From assembly GCA_964511185.1 (NCBI GenBank), contig CAZEDU010000092.1, positions 1 through 19,500 on the forward strand: a DNA stretch of 19,500 bases, in the 5' to 3' direction. The notes under the pieces were generated by a model. It was not told where the DNA came from and searched no databases. It saw only the letters and a list, made by a program, of their open reading frames with translations. The translations under genes and the position numbers were made by a program. The stretch comes from CAZEDU01 sp964511185. GTDB lineage: Bacteria > Myxococcota > Myxococcia > Myxococcales > Myxococcaceae. Below, piece by piece: positions 1 through 7,741 of this stretch (position 1 is the stretch's first letter; each line of letters begins with the position of its first letter).

Positions 1-934
1 AGTGCAGGCCTTCGAGCGCGGCGGCGGCGTAGATGCCCGCGCCCGGCTCGAGCGAAGGCAGCGCGTTGACCTCCAGGAAGTACGGCACGCCCGCGTCCGA
101 CAGCCGGAAGTCGATTCGGCCCAGGTCGCGGCAGTCGAGCACCTTGAAGATCTTCTGCGCGGTGTGCCGGAGGCGCTCGGCCATCTCCGGCGAGAGCTGT
201 GCGGGCGCGCGCACCGTCACCGCCTTGTCCTCGCGGGTCTTCAGCTCGAAGTCGTAGATCTGGTAGCGGCGCTGCTGGGTGAGCAGCGGGTCGATCACGT
301 ACTCGACCGGCGAGAGCACGCCGCCGAAGTCGTTGCTCTGGTTCTCGAGGAACGGCACCGTCACGTCGCGGCCGACGATGTACTCCTCGACCAACACGCC
401 GGCGGGGTAGCGCTGGAGCGCCGCGGCGACCTTCCGCCGCGCCTCGTCCACGTTCTCGGCGATCGACTCTTGGGTGATGCCCTTCGAAGAGCCCTCGAAG
501 TTCGGCTTGACGATCACCGGGAAGCGCAGGTTCTCGGGGTTGAACTCCTTCAGGTCGTCGACGAACTGCCAGCCCGGCGTGCGCACGCCGTGCTGCTGCA
601 AGGTGAGCTTCGACAGGTGCTTGTCGAGCGTGATCGCCAGCGCGTACGAGTCGGACCCGGTGTACGGGAAGCCCAGCTCATCGAACAGCGCCGGGTAGAA
701 CGCCTCGCGGAAGCGGCCGCGGCGCCCTTCGGCGGTGTTGAAGATGAGGTCGGGCATGTACGCCTCGAGCCGCGCGACGGTGCGCGAGGCGGGGCCGGAG
801 ACCTCGAAGCGCTCCAGCCGGTGCCCCAGCCGCTCGATCGCGCCGGCCAACGCGTTGACCGTCTCCGCTGTATCGAACTCCGCCTCTTCCTCGGCGTCCG
901 AGAGCCGAAGGTTGTGCGTCAGTGCAATGCGCAA
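1..934 (-). CDS. D-alanine-D-alanine ligase-like ATP-grasp enzyme (partial)
   Basis: The gene enters from the left edge, so only the first 311 residues are visible. It is an ATP-grasp carboxylate-amine ligase related to D-Ala-D-Ala ligases. Visible motifs are VKPNFEGSSKGI (about 143-154, ATP-binding loop), LVEEYIVGRDVTV (181-193), RIDFRL (273-278) and FLEVNALPSLEPG (287-299, metal-binding region). The start is a TTG at 934. GGGAGG lies about ten bases upstream and no ATG fits the conserved N-terminus MRIALTHN. Six bases separate it from the upstream RDD gene, so the two are very probably co-transcribed. The real substrate is unknown: it may be a dipeptide or amino-acid ligase rather than the cell-wall Ddl, because the N-terminal region is not typical of Ddl. 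The ATP-grasp fold is secure; the specific reaction is not. Confidence 0.85.
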   Translation of the reverse strand, partial: MRIALTHNLRLSDAEEEAEFDTAETVNALAGAIERLGHRLERFEVSGPASRTVARLEAYMPDLIFNTAEGRRGRFREAFYPALFDELGFPYTGSDSYALAITLDKHLSKLTLQQHGVRTPGWQFVDDLKEFNPENLRFPVIVKPNFEGSSKGITQESIAENVDEARRKVAAALQRYPAGVLVEEYIVGRDVTVPFLENQSNDFGGVLSPVEYVIDPLLTQQRRYQIYDFELKTREDKAVTVRAPAQLSPEMAERLRHTAQKIFKVLDCRDLGRIDFRLSDAGVPYFLEVNALPSLEPGAGIYAAAALEGLH

Positions 935-940
935 GTCGAG

Positions 941-1534
941 CTACCTCCCGCTGGAACCGCTCTCGCCGTCCATCATCACGCGTCCCGGTGCGCGGACGCC
1001 GCCGGCGGGCGACAGCTCACCCGCTCCGGAGACCACTTTTCCATCGACGACCTGTGTCTGCGCCCAGGCGTCACCCAGCCGCAAGCCCAGCGGCTCGCGC
1101 CAGGCCTTCCACGCTTCGACGCCGCCGATCACCAGCGCGCCCGCGACGAACGCCACATCGCCCAGGTCGGGCATCATGCCCAGCAGCAAGATGAGCCCGA
1201 ACGGCGAGTTGCGCAGCACGCTGTCGCGGTGACGCGCCGGCGCGCGCGTCGGCAGGTAGACGACCTTGATGCCGAAGATGCGCTTTCCCACGCTCTGCCC
1301 TTGCAGCATGCCGTCGGCGAACAACAGGTAGAGCAGCGCGATGACGACGCCCGCGGGGCCGGTCACCCGGTACAAGCCGAGCGCGATGCACAGGTCGACC
1401 ACGCGCGCGCCGGCGCGGAGCCAGAGCGACGCCTTCGGGTAAGGCGAGCCTTCCTCCTCGCGCACCACGCGGAGGGCCGGGCGCGACACGACGCCGCCCG
1501 CGCGCGCGATCCTGTCGTTGAACTTCTCGTCCAC
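941..1534 (-). CDS. RDD family membrane protein
   Basis: This 197-residue protein matches the RDD family. The signature is an Arg/Asp-bearing first helix (LRAGARVVDL, 39-48), followed by a hydrophobic segment and the characteristic GQSVGKRIFGIKVV stretch (79-92) between membrane spans. A further hydrophobic stretch lies at about 111-140. The product is probably an inner-membrane protein; the family is broad, with transport or ion-exchange roles proposed for a few members, and no substrate can be inferred here. The start is GTG at 1534, one base after the TAA of the preceding gene. A GGAGG-like site lies inside the end of that gene, which points to translational coupling. The tail (about 165-197) is Gly/Ser-rich and likely disordered. 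Confidence 0.8.
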   Translation of the reverse strand: MDEKFNDRIARAGGVVSRPALRVVREEEGSPYPKASLWLRAGARVVDLCIALGLYRVTGPAGVVIALLYLLFADGMLQGQSVGKRIFGIKVVYLPTRAPARHRDSVLRNSPFGLILLLGMMPDLGDVAFVAGALVIGGVEAWKAWREPLGLRLGDAWAQTQVVDGKVVSGAGELSPAGGVRAPGRVMMDGESGSSGR

Positions 1535-1535
1535 C

Positions 1536-1949
1536 TTAGAGCGGCTCCTCCGAAAGCCCGTCGATGCCGGCGAGCTGCCTCAAACGCTGATGCGGATCGA
1601 CCGCGACCGCCGCGGGCGTCACGTCGCCGGCGTCGTAGGCCAGGCGCTCGAGGCGACGCCGCGCCTCGTCCTCGTGGTGCGCCGGGTCGTGCGCCGACGC
1701 GAACCCTTCGCGCGTGAAGAACACGAAGGCCATCGACGGCCGCTTGGAAGATTCACGCATCGCGAATTGAACGTTCTCGAGCCGCCAACCCTTCGGCACC
1801 CACTCGTTGAGGGTCCGCTCCAGCGCGCCTTCATCCACGGTCGACAGCTCGACGACCTTGTACTGAAGCGCACGCTGCTCTGCGGGTGGCGCGGCGCGCC
1901 GGCGTTTGCCAGGGGGAGGACGCTTCGTTCGGCGCGGCCGTTTCTTCAT
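1536..1949 (-). CDS. Small DUF4177-like protein with basic N-terminus
   Basis: This 137-residue protein opens with about 25 very basic residues (MKKRPRRTKRPPPGKRRR). A compact domain follows at about 29-82, with YKVVEL, then LNEWVPKGWRLENVQF, then a strand AFVFFTRE. The order 'YKVV...L N..G.GW.L' resembles DUF4177, whose function is unknown. The C-terminal part is charged and helical (HHEDEARRRLERLAYDAG). The start at 1949 is supported by GGAG eight bases upstream. It lies 67 bases after hemB and one base before the RDD gene. The basic tail might bind nucleic acid or acidic lipid, but that is only inference. Assignment to DUF4177 rests on pattern recognition by eye. Confidence 0.65.
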   Translation of the reverse strand: MKKRPRRTKRPPPGKRRRAAPPAEQRALQYKVVELSTVDEGALERTLNEWVPKGWRLENVQFAMRESSKRPSMAFVFFTREGFASAHDPAHHEDEARRRLERLAYDAGDVTPAAVAVDPHQRLRQLAGIDGLSEEPL

Positions 1950-2016
1950 CGCTCGATCTCCATTTCGCCCAATTTTCGCTCGCTGTTCAAGCGGTCGAGC
2001 GCGGCCGCTGTTTGCG

Positions 2017-2985
2017 TCAGAGCAACTTCGCGGCGTCGAGCGCGTGGTAGGTGAGGATGAGGTCGGCCCCCGCCCGCTTGATGGACGTGAGGACCTCGAG
2101 CATCACGCGGGAGTAGTCGATCCAGCCGTTCTGCGCGGCGGCCTTCACCATCGCGAACTCGCCCGACACGTTGTAGGCCGCGACCGGGACGTCGAAGCGC
2201 TCCCTCACCTTGGCGATCACGTCCAGGTAGGACAGCGCTGGCTTGACCATCACGATGTCCGCGCCCTCTTCCAGATCGAGCGCGACTTCCTTCAACGCTT
2301 CCCGGACGTTGGCGGGATCCATTTGGTAGCCGCGGCGGTCGCCGAACTGCGGCGTGCTCTGCGCCGCTTCGCGGAAAGGGCCGTAGAAGCCCGAGGCGTA
2401 CTTCGCCGCGTAGCTCATGATGGGGACCGCCTCGAAGCGCTCCTCGTCGAGCGCGTGGCGAATCGCCCCCACCCGGCCGTCCATCATGTCGGAGGGCGCG
2501 ATGATGTCGGCGCCCGCCGCGGCGCAGGCCACCGCCATGCGCGAGAGCAGCGGCAAGGTCGCATCGTTGGCGACATCGCCCTTCTCGATGACGCCGCAGT
2601 GGCCGTGATCGGTGTACTCGCACAGGCAGACGTCGGCGACGACCTGAAGCTCCGGGAGGGCCGACTTGAGCTCGGAGATGGCCTTGGGAACGACGCCGTC
2701 CTTGGCGTACGCGCCCGAGCCCACCGCGTCCTTCTTGTCCGGGATGCCAAAGAGGATGACCGACGGGACGCCGAGGCTCTTGGCTTGCTTCGCCTCTTCG
2801 ACGGCCTGGTCGATCGACAGGTTGTACACGCCTGGCATCGCGCCGACGGGCTTGCGGACGTTGCGCCCTTCGACCACGAACAGCGGGTAGATGAAGTCGG
2901 ACGGCGAGAGCTCGGTCTCGCGCACCATCTGGCGCAGGGCGTCCGAGCGACGGAGGCGGCGGGGCCGATGAACCGGGTAAGGCAT
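2017..2985 (-). CDS. hemB: Delta-aminolevulinic acid dehydratase (porphobilinogen synthase)
   Basis: HemB condenses two 5-aminolevulinate molecules into porphobilinogen, the second step specific to tetrapyrrole synthesis, in the cytoplasm. The 322-residue length is typical. The active-site zinc cysteines are present as CLCEYTDHGHC (C120, C122, C130), so this is the zinc-dependent type rather than the Mg/Asp-rich type. The two Schiff-base lysines are K195 (SYAAKYAS) and K248 (MVKPALSYLD). I chose ATG 2985; an in-frame TTG two codons upstream is the only longer option, and neither has a strong ribosome site. The gene sits between a methyltransferase gene and a DUF4177-like gene. No other haem gene is visible in the window. 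Confidence 0.97.
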   Translation of the reverse strand: MPYPVHRPRRLRRSDALRQMVRETELSPSDFIYPLFVVEGRNVRKPVGAMPGVYNLSIDQAVEEAKQAKSLGVPSVILFGIPDKKDAVGSGAYAKDGVVPKAISELKSALPELQVVADVCLCEYTDHGHCGVIEKGDVANDATLPLLSRMAVACAAAGADIIAPSDMMDGRVGAIRHALDEERFEAVPIMSYAAKYASGFYGPFREAAQSTPQFGDRRGYQMDPANVREALKEVALDLEEGADIVMVKPALSYLDVIAKVRERFDVPVAAYNVSGEFAMVKAAAQNGWIDYSRVMLEVLTSIKRAGADLILTYHALDAAKLL

Positions 2986-3027
2986 TCCCAAACGATAGCG
3001 CGGAAGCCCAAGGCGCGCGCGCTCGAC

Positions 3028-3783
3028 TCAGTGCGGCGGCGGGCCAGCCAACATGTGTTCGACCTCCTCGGAGAACCCCGAGGCGTCCGACCGGTGCACC
3101 ACGAGCGGCGGCTCGACGAGCGCCTCGGGCACCTTGCCGCGCCGCGCCTCGACCATGACGCGGCTGGCCGCCTGGTCGACGCGCGCGTGAATGAAGCGCA
3201 GCCGCTTCGGCTGAAAGCCTTCGCTGCGCAGCGAAGCGAACAGCTGCTCGAGTCGCGCGGCGGGAAAGATGACGCAGAGCCCGGCGCCGTCGGCGAGCAG
3301 GTGCTGGGCCGCGCGAACGACGTCGTCGATGTCGCAGGCGAGCTCGTGCCGCGCGATCGCCTTCTCCGGGTTCGGGTTCACCCGGCCGGAGCCGGCGATC
3401 CGGTAGGGAGGATTGCAGATGACCTGCGCGTAGCTTTGCGCGGGCAAGAGCCCCTGGACGCGCCGCAGGTCGCCCTGCACCACCGCGACCTGGTGCTCGG
3501 CGTGGTTGAGGCGAACGTTGCGCTCGGCGAGCTCGAAGAGCGACCGCTGCAGCTCGAGCCCCGTCGCGTCGCTCTGTCCGAGCTTGCGGACGAGGATGAG
3601 CGGGATGATCCCCGAGCCGGTGCCCAGATCGATCGCCTTGCCCCTCGCCGCCGCCGCGGCGGCGAAGTGCGCCAGAAAGATCGGATCCATGTTGAAGCGG
3701 TAGCCCTCGCGGGTCTGCACCAGCGTCAGCCCGCAGATCGAATCGACCGTCTCGTGGGCTTCCCCGCCCGCCAAGCGCGACAT
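3028..3783 (-). CDS. TrmN6-like tRNA1(Val) adenine-N6-methyltransferase
   Basis: This is a class I SAM-dependent methyltransferase of the TrmN6 (YfiC) type. That family methylates N6 of A37 in tRNA1(Val). The N-terminus LTLVQTREGYRFNMDPIFLAHF (19-40) is typical of the family. It is followed by the SAM motif DLGTGSGIIP (52-61) and the N6-adenine catalytic motif NPPY (124-127). The length of 251 residues fits. ATG 3783 was chosen; an in-frame TTG three codons earlier (3792) is possible. Nineteen bases separate it from the upstream DUF1015-like gene. NPPY also occurs in rRNA and protein-glutamine methyltransferases, so the tRNA target is inferred from overall resemblance to TrmN6. Confidence 0.85.
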   Translation of the reverse strand: MSRLAGGEAHETVDSICGLTLVQTREGYRFNMDPIFLAHFAAAAAARGKAIDLGTGSGIIPLILVRKLGQSDATGLELQRSLFELAERNVRLNHAEHQVAVVQGDLRRVQGLLPAQSYAQVICNPPYRIAGSGRVNPNPEKAIARHELACDIDDVVRAAQHLLADGAGLCVIFPAARLEQLFASLRSEGFQPKRLRFIHARVDQAASRVMVEARRGKVPEALVEPPLVVHRSDASGFSEEVEHMLAGPPPH

Positions 3784-3802
3784 GCCATTCAAGGTAAGGG
3801 CT

Positions 3803-4948
3803 TCATCCGTTGAAGAACAGCAAGCCGACCGGCGCCTTGGGCTCGACGCGCACGGTATGGGGCGGCAGCTGCTGGCCCGCTTCGATCACCGCGCGCACCT
3901 CCCACAGCGGCGGCGGGTTCAGCGCGAAGCCGACCTGGAAGACGCCAGCCCGCACCTGATCGACGAGATCCACCACGTCGCTGACCGGAAACACCTGCGG
4001 GTGACCGGCGCGGTCGGGCTCCGGGATGCCGAGCACCGTCTGCAGCACCAGCGCGTGGAGCAGCGCGAGATCCAGGCTCCGCAGCGTCGGGCTGCGGGGA
4101 GCGGCCTTCAGGTGGGTCAAGTCGAGCGCCTGCCGAAAGCGGAGGATCTTCCCTTGCCCGCTCGGCAGCACGAGCAACACCGCGTGAAAGCCGGCTGGCA
4201 CCGACGCGAGCCGCTCGCGCGCTTGGGCGAGCCCCTGCTCCTCGAAGAGCGACCGCTCGAGGTCGAGGATCCGCGCGTAGTCGGAGGCGAGCCTCAAGAA
4301 CCGGTCGGGGTGGAACGCCTCGAGCCCGCGAATGCCGCGGTGGATCGGCTCGAAGGTCAGGCCTGGATCCGACAGCGGAACGATGGCCGCCAGATAGGGA
4401 ACCGGCGGGACCGCCGACAGCGGGCGCAGGGTGGTCTCTTCGAGCAGCGACAAGAGCTGCCGCGTCGGACCGCCGGACGCCAGGCGCCACAGGCGGATCT
4501 CGTGCCCCACCATCCGTCCTTCCCACTCCGCCGGCGCCTGGCGCGCGAGCGCCGCGAGCCGCGAGCGCAACACCTGGTGATCATCGACCGCGAGGGTGAG
4601 CACCGGCTCGAGCGGCGGCAGCGACGGGGCCTGCGCGTCGGTCTCGAGCGGGGCCATGGCCGGGTCGGGCTGGACGGCGGTCAAGAGGAGCCGGGAGGTC
4701 GCGCCCCGAGAGGACAGCTCGACCAAGTAGAGCCCGGGGGCCGGGTCCTCCACCAGCCGACCTTCGCGTTGCCACTGGCGCGCCAGGCCGCGTGGATCGG
4801 CGGCGCCGAGCAGGTGGTGCACGTGCAGCGGATCGAGCTCCCCGGTGACCGTCGCCGCAGGCTCCGCGCTCAGCGAGAGCTTGCGGGTCAGGTCACCGCG
4901 AAGAGACGGCGCATAGCGAAGGGCGCGAAAGGGCTGAGCCTGGGCCAT
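3803..4948 (-). CDS. Divergent DUF1015 family protein
   Basis: The 381-residue product begins QPFRALRYAP..RGDLT (5-21), which matches the DUF1015 opening (PFRALRYdP..GDLs). It ends with a degraded form of the DUF1015 C-terminus (EPKAPVGLLFF). A middle segment IVPLSDPGLTFEPIHRGI (189-206) matches the family's 'P.HR' region. The hallmark DGHHRYETA motif is not intact: the best aligned stretch is VDDHQVLRSRL (121-131). This copy has therefore probably lost or changed the family's original activity, which is itself unknown. DUF1015 genes often lie beside serA/serC, and here serA is two genes upstream. ATG 4948 was chosen over an in-frame GTG at 4966. The family call is fairly confident; no function can be given. 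Confidence 0.7.
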   Translation of the reverse strand: MAQAQPFRALRYAPSLRGDLTRKLSLSAEPAATVTGELDPLHVHHLLGAADPRGLARQWQREGRLVEDPAPGLYLVELSSRGATSRLLLTAVQPDPAMAPLETDAQAPSLPPLEPVLTLAVDDHQVLRSRLAALARQAPAEWEGRMVGHEIRLWRLASGGPTRQLLSLLEETTLRPLSAVPPVPYLAAIVPLSDPGLTFEPIHRGIRGLEAFHPDRFLRLASDYARILDLERSLFEEQGLAQARERLASVPAGFHAVLLVLPSGQGKILRFRQALDLTHLKAAPRSPTLRSLDLALLHALVLQTVLGIPEPDRAGHPQVFPVSDVVDLVDQVRAGVFQVGFALNPPPLWEVRAVIEAGQQLPPHTVRVEPKAPVGLLFFNG

Positions 4949-4987
4949 GCGCCCCAAGCTGCGCACCCCCGGGCGTGCCGTCAGGGC

Positions 4988-5018
4988 GCGGCCTCTCGCC
5001 CGTCCGGCGTGAGGCCGC
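4988..5018 (-). other. GC-rich hairpin between two minus-strand genes
   Basis: An eight-base inverted repeat (GCGGCCTC / GAGGCCGC) with a 15-base loop starts nine bases after the stop of the 314-residue membrane protein gene. No T-run follows, so it is not a classical intrinsic terminator. It could slow polymerase or stabilise the 3' end of the upstream message. The function is inferred. Confidence 0.3.
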
Positions 5019-5026
5019 TCGAGCGC

Positions 5027-5971
5027 TCACCACCACGCGGCGACGGGCTGCTCCTTCTTGCCGCCGCCGGCGGGGGGATCTCTCCAGAAGAGCGCGACGC
5101 TCCCCATGCCCGCCGCGGCGCTGGCGCCCGCCGCCCAATAGGGCGCGGGCTTGTGGGTCGTCCCCAGGGCGAGCGCCGTCGCGGCGAAGGCGAGCGCTCC
5201 CGCCCCGGCGCCAACGAGGTTCGCGCGCATCAGCTCGCCGTGGCTCGGCTCGAAATGAACCGACAGGAGCGCCGCCAGCCCCGCGCCGACGCCCGGCGCG
5301 ATGAGGAGCGCGTCCTGCGCGCCGCGGAACGAGAGCCGTCCGTCGCGCATCGTGCTGACGATCGACACGGCGAGCGCCGCGTAGACCGCCGACCACAGGC
5401 CGCCCGAGGTCGTGAGGTGACCGGTCTGCCCGGCCATGTCACCGCCGCCGAGGAGCACGGTGAGCCAGGCGCCCAGCTCCGCGCCCGCCAGCGCCGTCCA
5501 GGTGAGCGCGGTCGGGTCGCGCGTCACCAAATCCAAGAGCCCCGCGAACATCATCCCGCCGAAGACCGAATGGACGACCCCGTAGCCTGCGGCCGGCACG
5601 CCCACCCAGTGGTCGTACTGCCACCACGACGAGACGCCGAAGCCGACGCCGGCGCCGATCAGCATTCCCGCGAGCGCTGCCTCGCGCGAGGCGATGTTGA
5701 AGTCGGTGAAGGCGTTGCTCCCGGTGAGCTGCGTGCCCAAGCCCCCCAGCCCCAACAGCGCGGTGTGGTGCACGATGAAGGTCAGGCTCCCCGGCCCCGA
5801 AAGAAACTCGCCGTGGCGCGGGTGGCCGTCGACGGTGGGGATCGGCGCCGCCTCGGCGAGCCGCGGGGACTGTCCCCGAAGGGGACTGCCCCCCAAATAA
5901 ACACCCCTCACCGGCGCGTCCGGTGTCGACGCCAGGACGGTCAGGCCCAGCGCGAGCAGCGCTCCGGTCAC
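5027..5971 (-). CDS. Multi-span membrane protein of unknown function
   Basis: This 314-residue protein has a short hydrophobic N-terminus (MTGALLALGLTVLA) that may be a signal peptide. A roughly 40-residue Pro/Gly-rich stretch follows, then six or more Ala/Gly/Leu-rich hydrophobic segments (for example 64-82, 97-113, 158-175, 193-206, 221-237, 251-270). No known motif was recognised. HFEPSHGELMRANLVGAGAGAL (239-260) resembles motifs I associate with myxobacterial hypothetical proteins. The GTG start at 5971 overlaps the serA TGA by four bases (GTGA), with GGAGGG upstream, so it is translationally coupled to serA. Residues 27-38 are encoded by a palindromic repeat element (see 5865-5894). The location, inner or outer membrane, is uncertain. 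Confidence 0.75.
   Translation of the reverse strand: MTGALLALGLTVLASTPDAPVRGVYLGGSPLRGQSPRLAEAAPIPTVDGHPRHGEFLSGPGSLTFIVHHTALLGLGGLGTQLTGSNAFTDFNIASREAALAGMLIGAGVGFGVSSWWQYDHWVGVPAAGYGVVHSVFGGMMFAGLLDLVTRDPTALTWTALAGAELGAWLTVLLGGGDMAGQTGHLTTSGGLWSAVYAALAVSIVSTMRDGRLSFRGAQDALLIAPGVGAGLAALLSVHFEPSHGELMRANLVGAGAGALAFAATALALGTTHKPAPYWAAGASAAAGMGSVALFWRDPPAGGGKKEQPVAAWW
5865..5894. repeat. Palindromic REP-like element inside a coding region
   Basis: GGGGACTGTCCCC (5865-5877) is a perfect inverted repeat around a central T. After GAA it is followed by GGGGACTGCCCC (from 5881), an imperfect direct copy. The middle also forms CCCCGAAGGGG. Nothing in the local protein needs such symmetry. This kind of GGGGACTGTCCCC unit resembles dispersed palindromes of GC-rich genomes, but family membership is inferred. 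Confidence 0.5.
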
Positions 5972-7176
5972 CTACCCTCCAACGAGACCAGGTCCGCGAA
6001 GATGATCTCTTGGGCTCGATCGCGGATCTTCGCCAGCGTCGCGTCTGGCGGACGCGAGTCGAGCTGGATCTTGCAGCACGCCGCCGCGGCTCCCTCGAAC
6101 ACGGTGTTCTCGATCTCCTGGGCGTTGATGCCGGCGTCGCGAATGTCCTGCAGGACGTTGGCGAGCACCCCCACCTTATCGAAGTGCCGCACGATGAGCT
6201 GAAAGCGCGCGGGCGTCTTCTCGGCCACGTTCACGCAGTTCGGGACCGCGCCCTGGGTCAGGTAGGCCTCGACGATCCGCACCGCCTCGTCGCCGATCGC
6301 CGTCTGCGCCTGCTCGGTCGACGCACCGATGTGGTGCGAGCCATACACGTTCGGCAGCCGCGCGAGCGGGTGCGTGAAGGCGGCCTCGCCTCCCTTGGGC
6401 TCACCCGAGAACACGTCGGTCGCCACCCAGATGCGGCCGCGGGTCGCCTCCTCGAGGAGCGCCTGCTCGTCCACCACGTCGGCGCGCGAGGTGTTCACGA
6501 AGACCGCGCCGTTCGGCAGGGCGGCCAGCACCTGCTGGGAGATGAGGTTCTTGGTCTGCGGGCTCGCCGGCACGTGCACGCTCAGCACGTCGACACGGCT
6601 CGCCAGCGCCTGAAGGCTCTCGGCCCGCTCGAACCCCAACGCCTGCGCCCGCGCCTCGCTGAAGGTGCGCGAGTACCCAACCACCCGCATGCCGAACGCC
6701 AGCGCGCGCTGCCCCACCGCGGCGCCGATCGCGCCCACGCCGACGACGCCCAAGGTGCGCCCGTGAAGGCCCTTCGCCACGGAGAAGCGCTTCTTGTCCC
6801 ACTTCCCCTCGCGCAGCGCCTGCACCCCGTCGGGGATCTTCCGATCGACGGCCAGAATCAACCCCAGCGTCAGCTCGGCGACGGCGATGGCGTTCTGGCC
6901 CGGGCAGTTGGCGACGTAGACGCCGCGCTCGGACGCCGCCTGCACGTCGATGGTGTTGACACCCGCGCCGGCGCGGATGACCAGCGAGAGGCCATGCGCG
7001 GCCTCGAAGACCTTGCGCGTCACTTCGGTGCTGCGGACGATCAGGATCGACGCGTGCGCCGCGGCGGCGGGCAGCGCGTCGGCCTTCAGCTCGGGGCGGT
7101 ACTCGACGGTGAGCCCCAGGCCGTGAAGCCGGTCCAGATGCGCTTTGGAAAACTCGTCGGCGATCAACAGGCGCAT
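5968..7176 (-). CDS. serA: D-3-phosphoglycerate dehydrogenase (SerA type, ACT-like C-terminus)
   Basis: SerA oxidises 3-phosphoglycerate to 3-phosphohydroxypyruvate with NAD, opening serine synthesis. The 402-residue protein carries GVGAIG (146-151, NAD loop). The catalytic set is R231 (NTSRADVV), E259 (DVFSGEP) and H282 (SHHIGAST). A C-terminal domain of about 75 residues (FQLIVRHFDKVGVLANVLQDI...) resembles an ACT domain, which in many SerA proteins senses serine. The start ATG 7176 has AAGGAGG nine bases upstream; the frame stays open for 44 more codons, but that extension is arginine-rich and crosses the divergent gene's start. Its end overlaps the next gene by four bases. A related 2-hydroxyacid dehydrogenase is possible; the ACT tail and the DUF1015 neighbour favour SerA. 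Confidence 0.87.
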   Translation of the reverse strand: MRLLIADEFSKAHLDRLHGLGLTVEYRPELKADALPAAAAHASILIVRSTEVTRKVFEAAHGLSLVIRAGAGVNTIDVQAASERGVYVANCPGQNAIAVAELTLGLILAVDRKIPDGVQALREGKWDKKRFSVAKGLHGRTLGVVGVGAIGAAVGQRALAFGMRVVGYSRTFSEARAQALGFERAESLQALASRVDVLSVHVPASPQTKNLISQQVLAALPNGAVFVNTSRADVVDEQALLEEATRGRIWVATDVFSGEPKGGEAAFTHPLARLPNVYGSHHIGASTEQAQTAIGDEAVRIVEAYLTQGAVPNCVNVAEKTPARFQLIVRHFDKVGVLANVLQDIRDAGINAQEIENTVFEGAAAACCKIQLDSRPPDATLAKIRDRAQEIIFADLVSLEGR

Positions 7177-7231
7177 TCGCCCACGCCTCCTTCGTAGTAT
7201 GCCGCGCTCGAACCTACACCGCCGGTGCGCC

Positions 7232-7741
7232 ATGCCAATCGAATCGTTCGAGACCTTCACCCCCCGCGTCCACCCCCAGGCGTTCGTCCACCCGGGCGCG
7301 CACGTCATCGGAGAGGTGGAGATCGGCGAGGAAGCGTCGATTTGGCCGGCGACGGTCTTGCGCGGAGATCACGGTGGCATCGTGATCGGCGCCCGCACCA
7401 GCATTCAAGACGGGTCGGTCGCCCACGCCACCGAGAACATGTCGCGCACGGTCATCGGCACCGACTGCACCGTCGGTCACCGCGCGGTGCTGCACGGCTG
7501 CAAGGTCGGCAACTTCTGTTTGGTCGGAATGGGGTCGATTCTGCTGGACAACGCCGAGCTGGGCGACTGGTGCTTCGTCGCCGCCGGCACGCTGATCCCG
7601 CCTCGGCGGCAGTACCCACCCCGCTCCTTCCTCATCGGCTCGCCGGCGCGCCGCGAGCGCGAGATCACTTCGATGGAAGCGCAGTGGATCGAGTACTCCG
7701 CGCGCGCGTATCAGGACCTGGCGCGTCGTCATCGGAAGTAG
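7232..7741 (+). CDS. Gamma-carbonic anhydrase family hexapeptide-repeat protein
   Basis: This is a left-handed beta-helix protein of the gamma-carbonic anhydrase/YrdA family, 169 residues long, as expected. The conserved RGDHGGIVIGARTSIQDG (44-61) is present. The three metal-ligand histidines are H65 (SVAH), H83 (TVGH) and H88 (VLHG). The repeats continue through VGMGSILLDNAELGDWCFVAAGTL. With all three ligands present it could bind Zn or Fe, but many family members show no carbonic anhydrase activity, so the reaction is uncertain. ATG 7232 matches the family N-terminus; an upstream in-frame ATG (7145) lies inside serA and is unlikely. It is divergent from serA across only 55 bases and overlaps the PilZ gene tail-to-tail. 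Confidence 0.9.
   Translation: MPIESFETFTPRVHPQAFVHPGAHVIGEVEIGEEASIWPATVLRGDHGGIVIGARTSIQDGSVAHATENMSRTVIGTDCTVGHRAVLHGCKVGNFCLVGMGSILLDNAELGDWCFVAAGTLIPPRRQYPPRSFLIGSPARREREITSMEAQWIEYSARAYQDLARRHRK

Noticed and set aside
2..1717. Long plus-strand frame at the left end
   Set aside because: It lies antisense to the ATP-grasp and RDD genes, whose motifs are clear; its own translation has no family features.
1946..2019. Short coding-like stretch (LDRLNSERKLGEMEIER) just after hemB, ending with an ATGA overlap on the next gene
   Set aside because: It has no plausible start codon with a ribosome site in this gap. Its frame comes from an out-of-phase reading of hemB, whose own ending looks normal.
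7177..7308. N-terminal extension of serA by 44 codons
   Set aside because: The extension is Arg-rich, unlike SerA, and overlaps the divergent gene. AAGGAGG sits right before ATG 7176.
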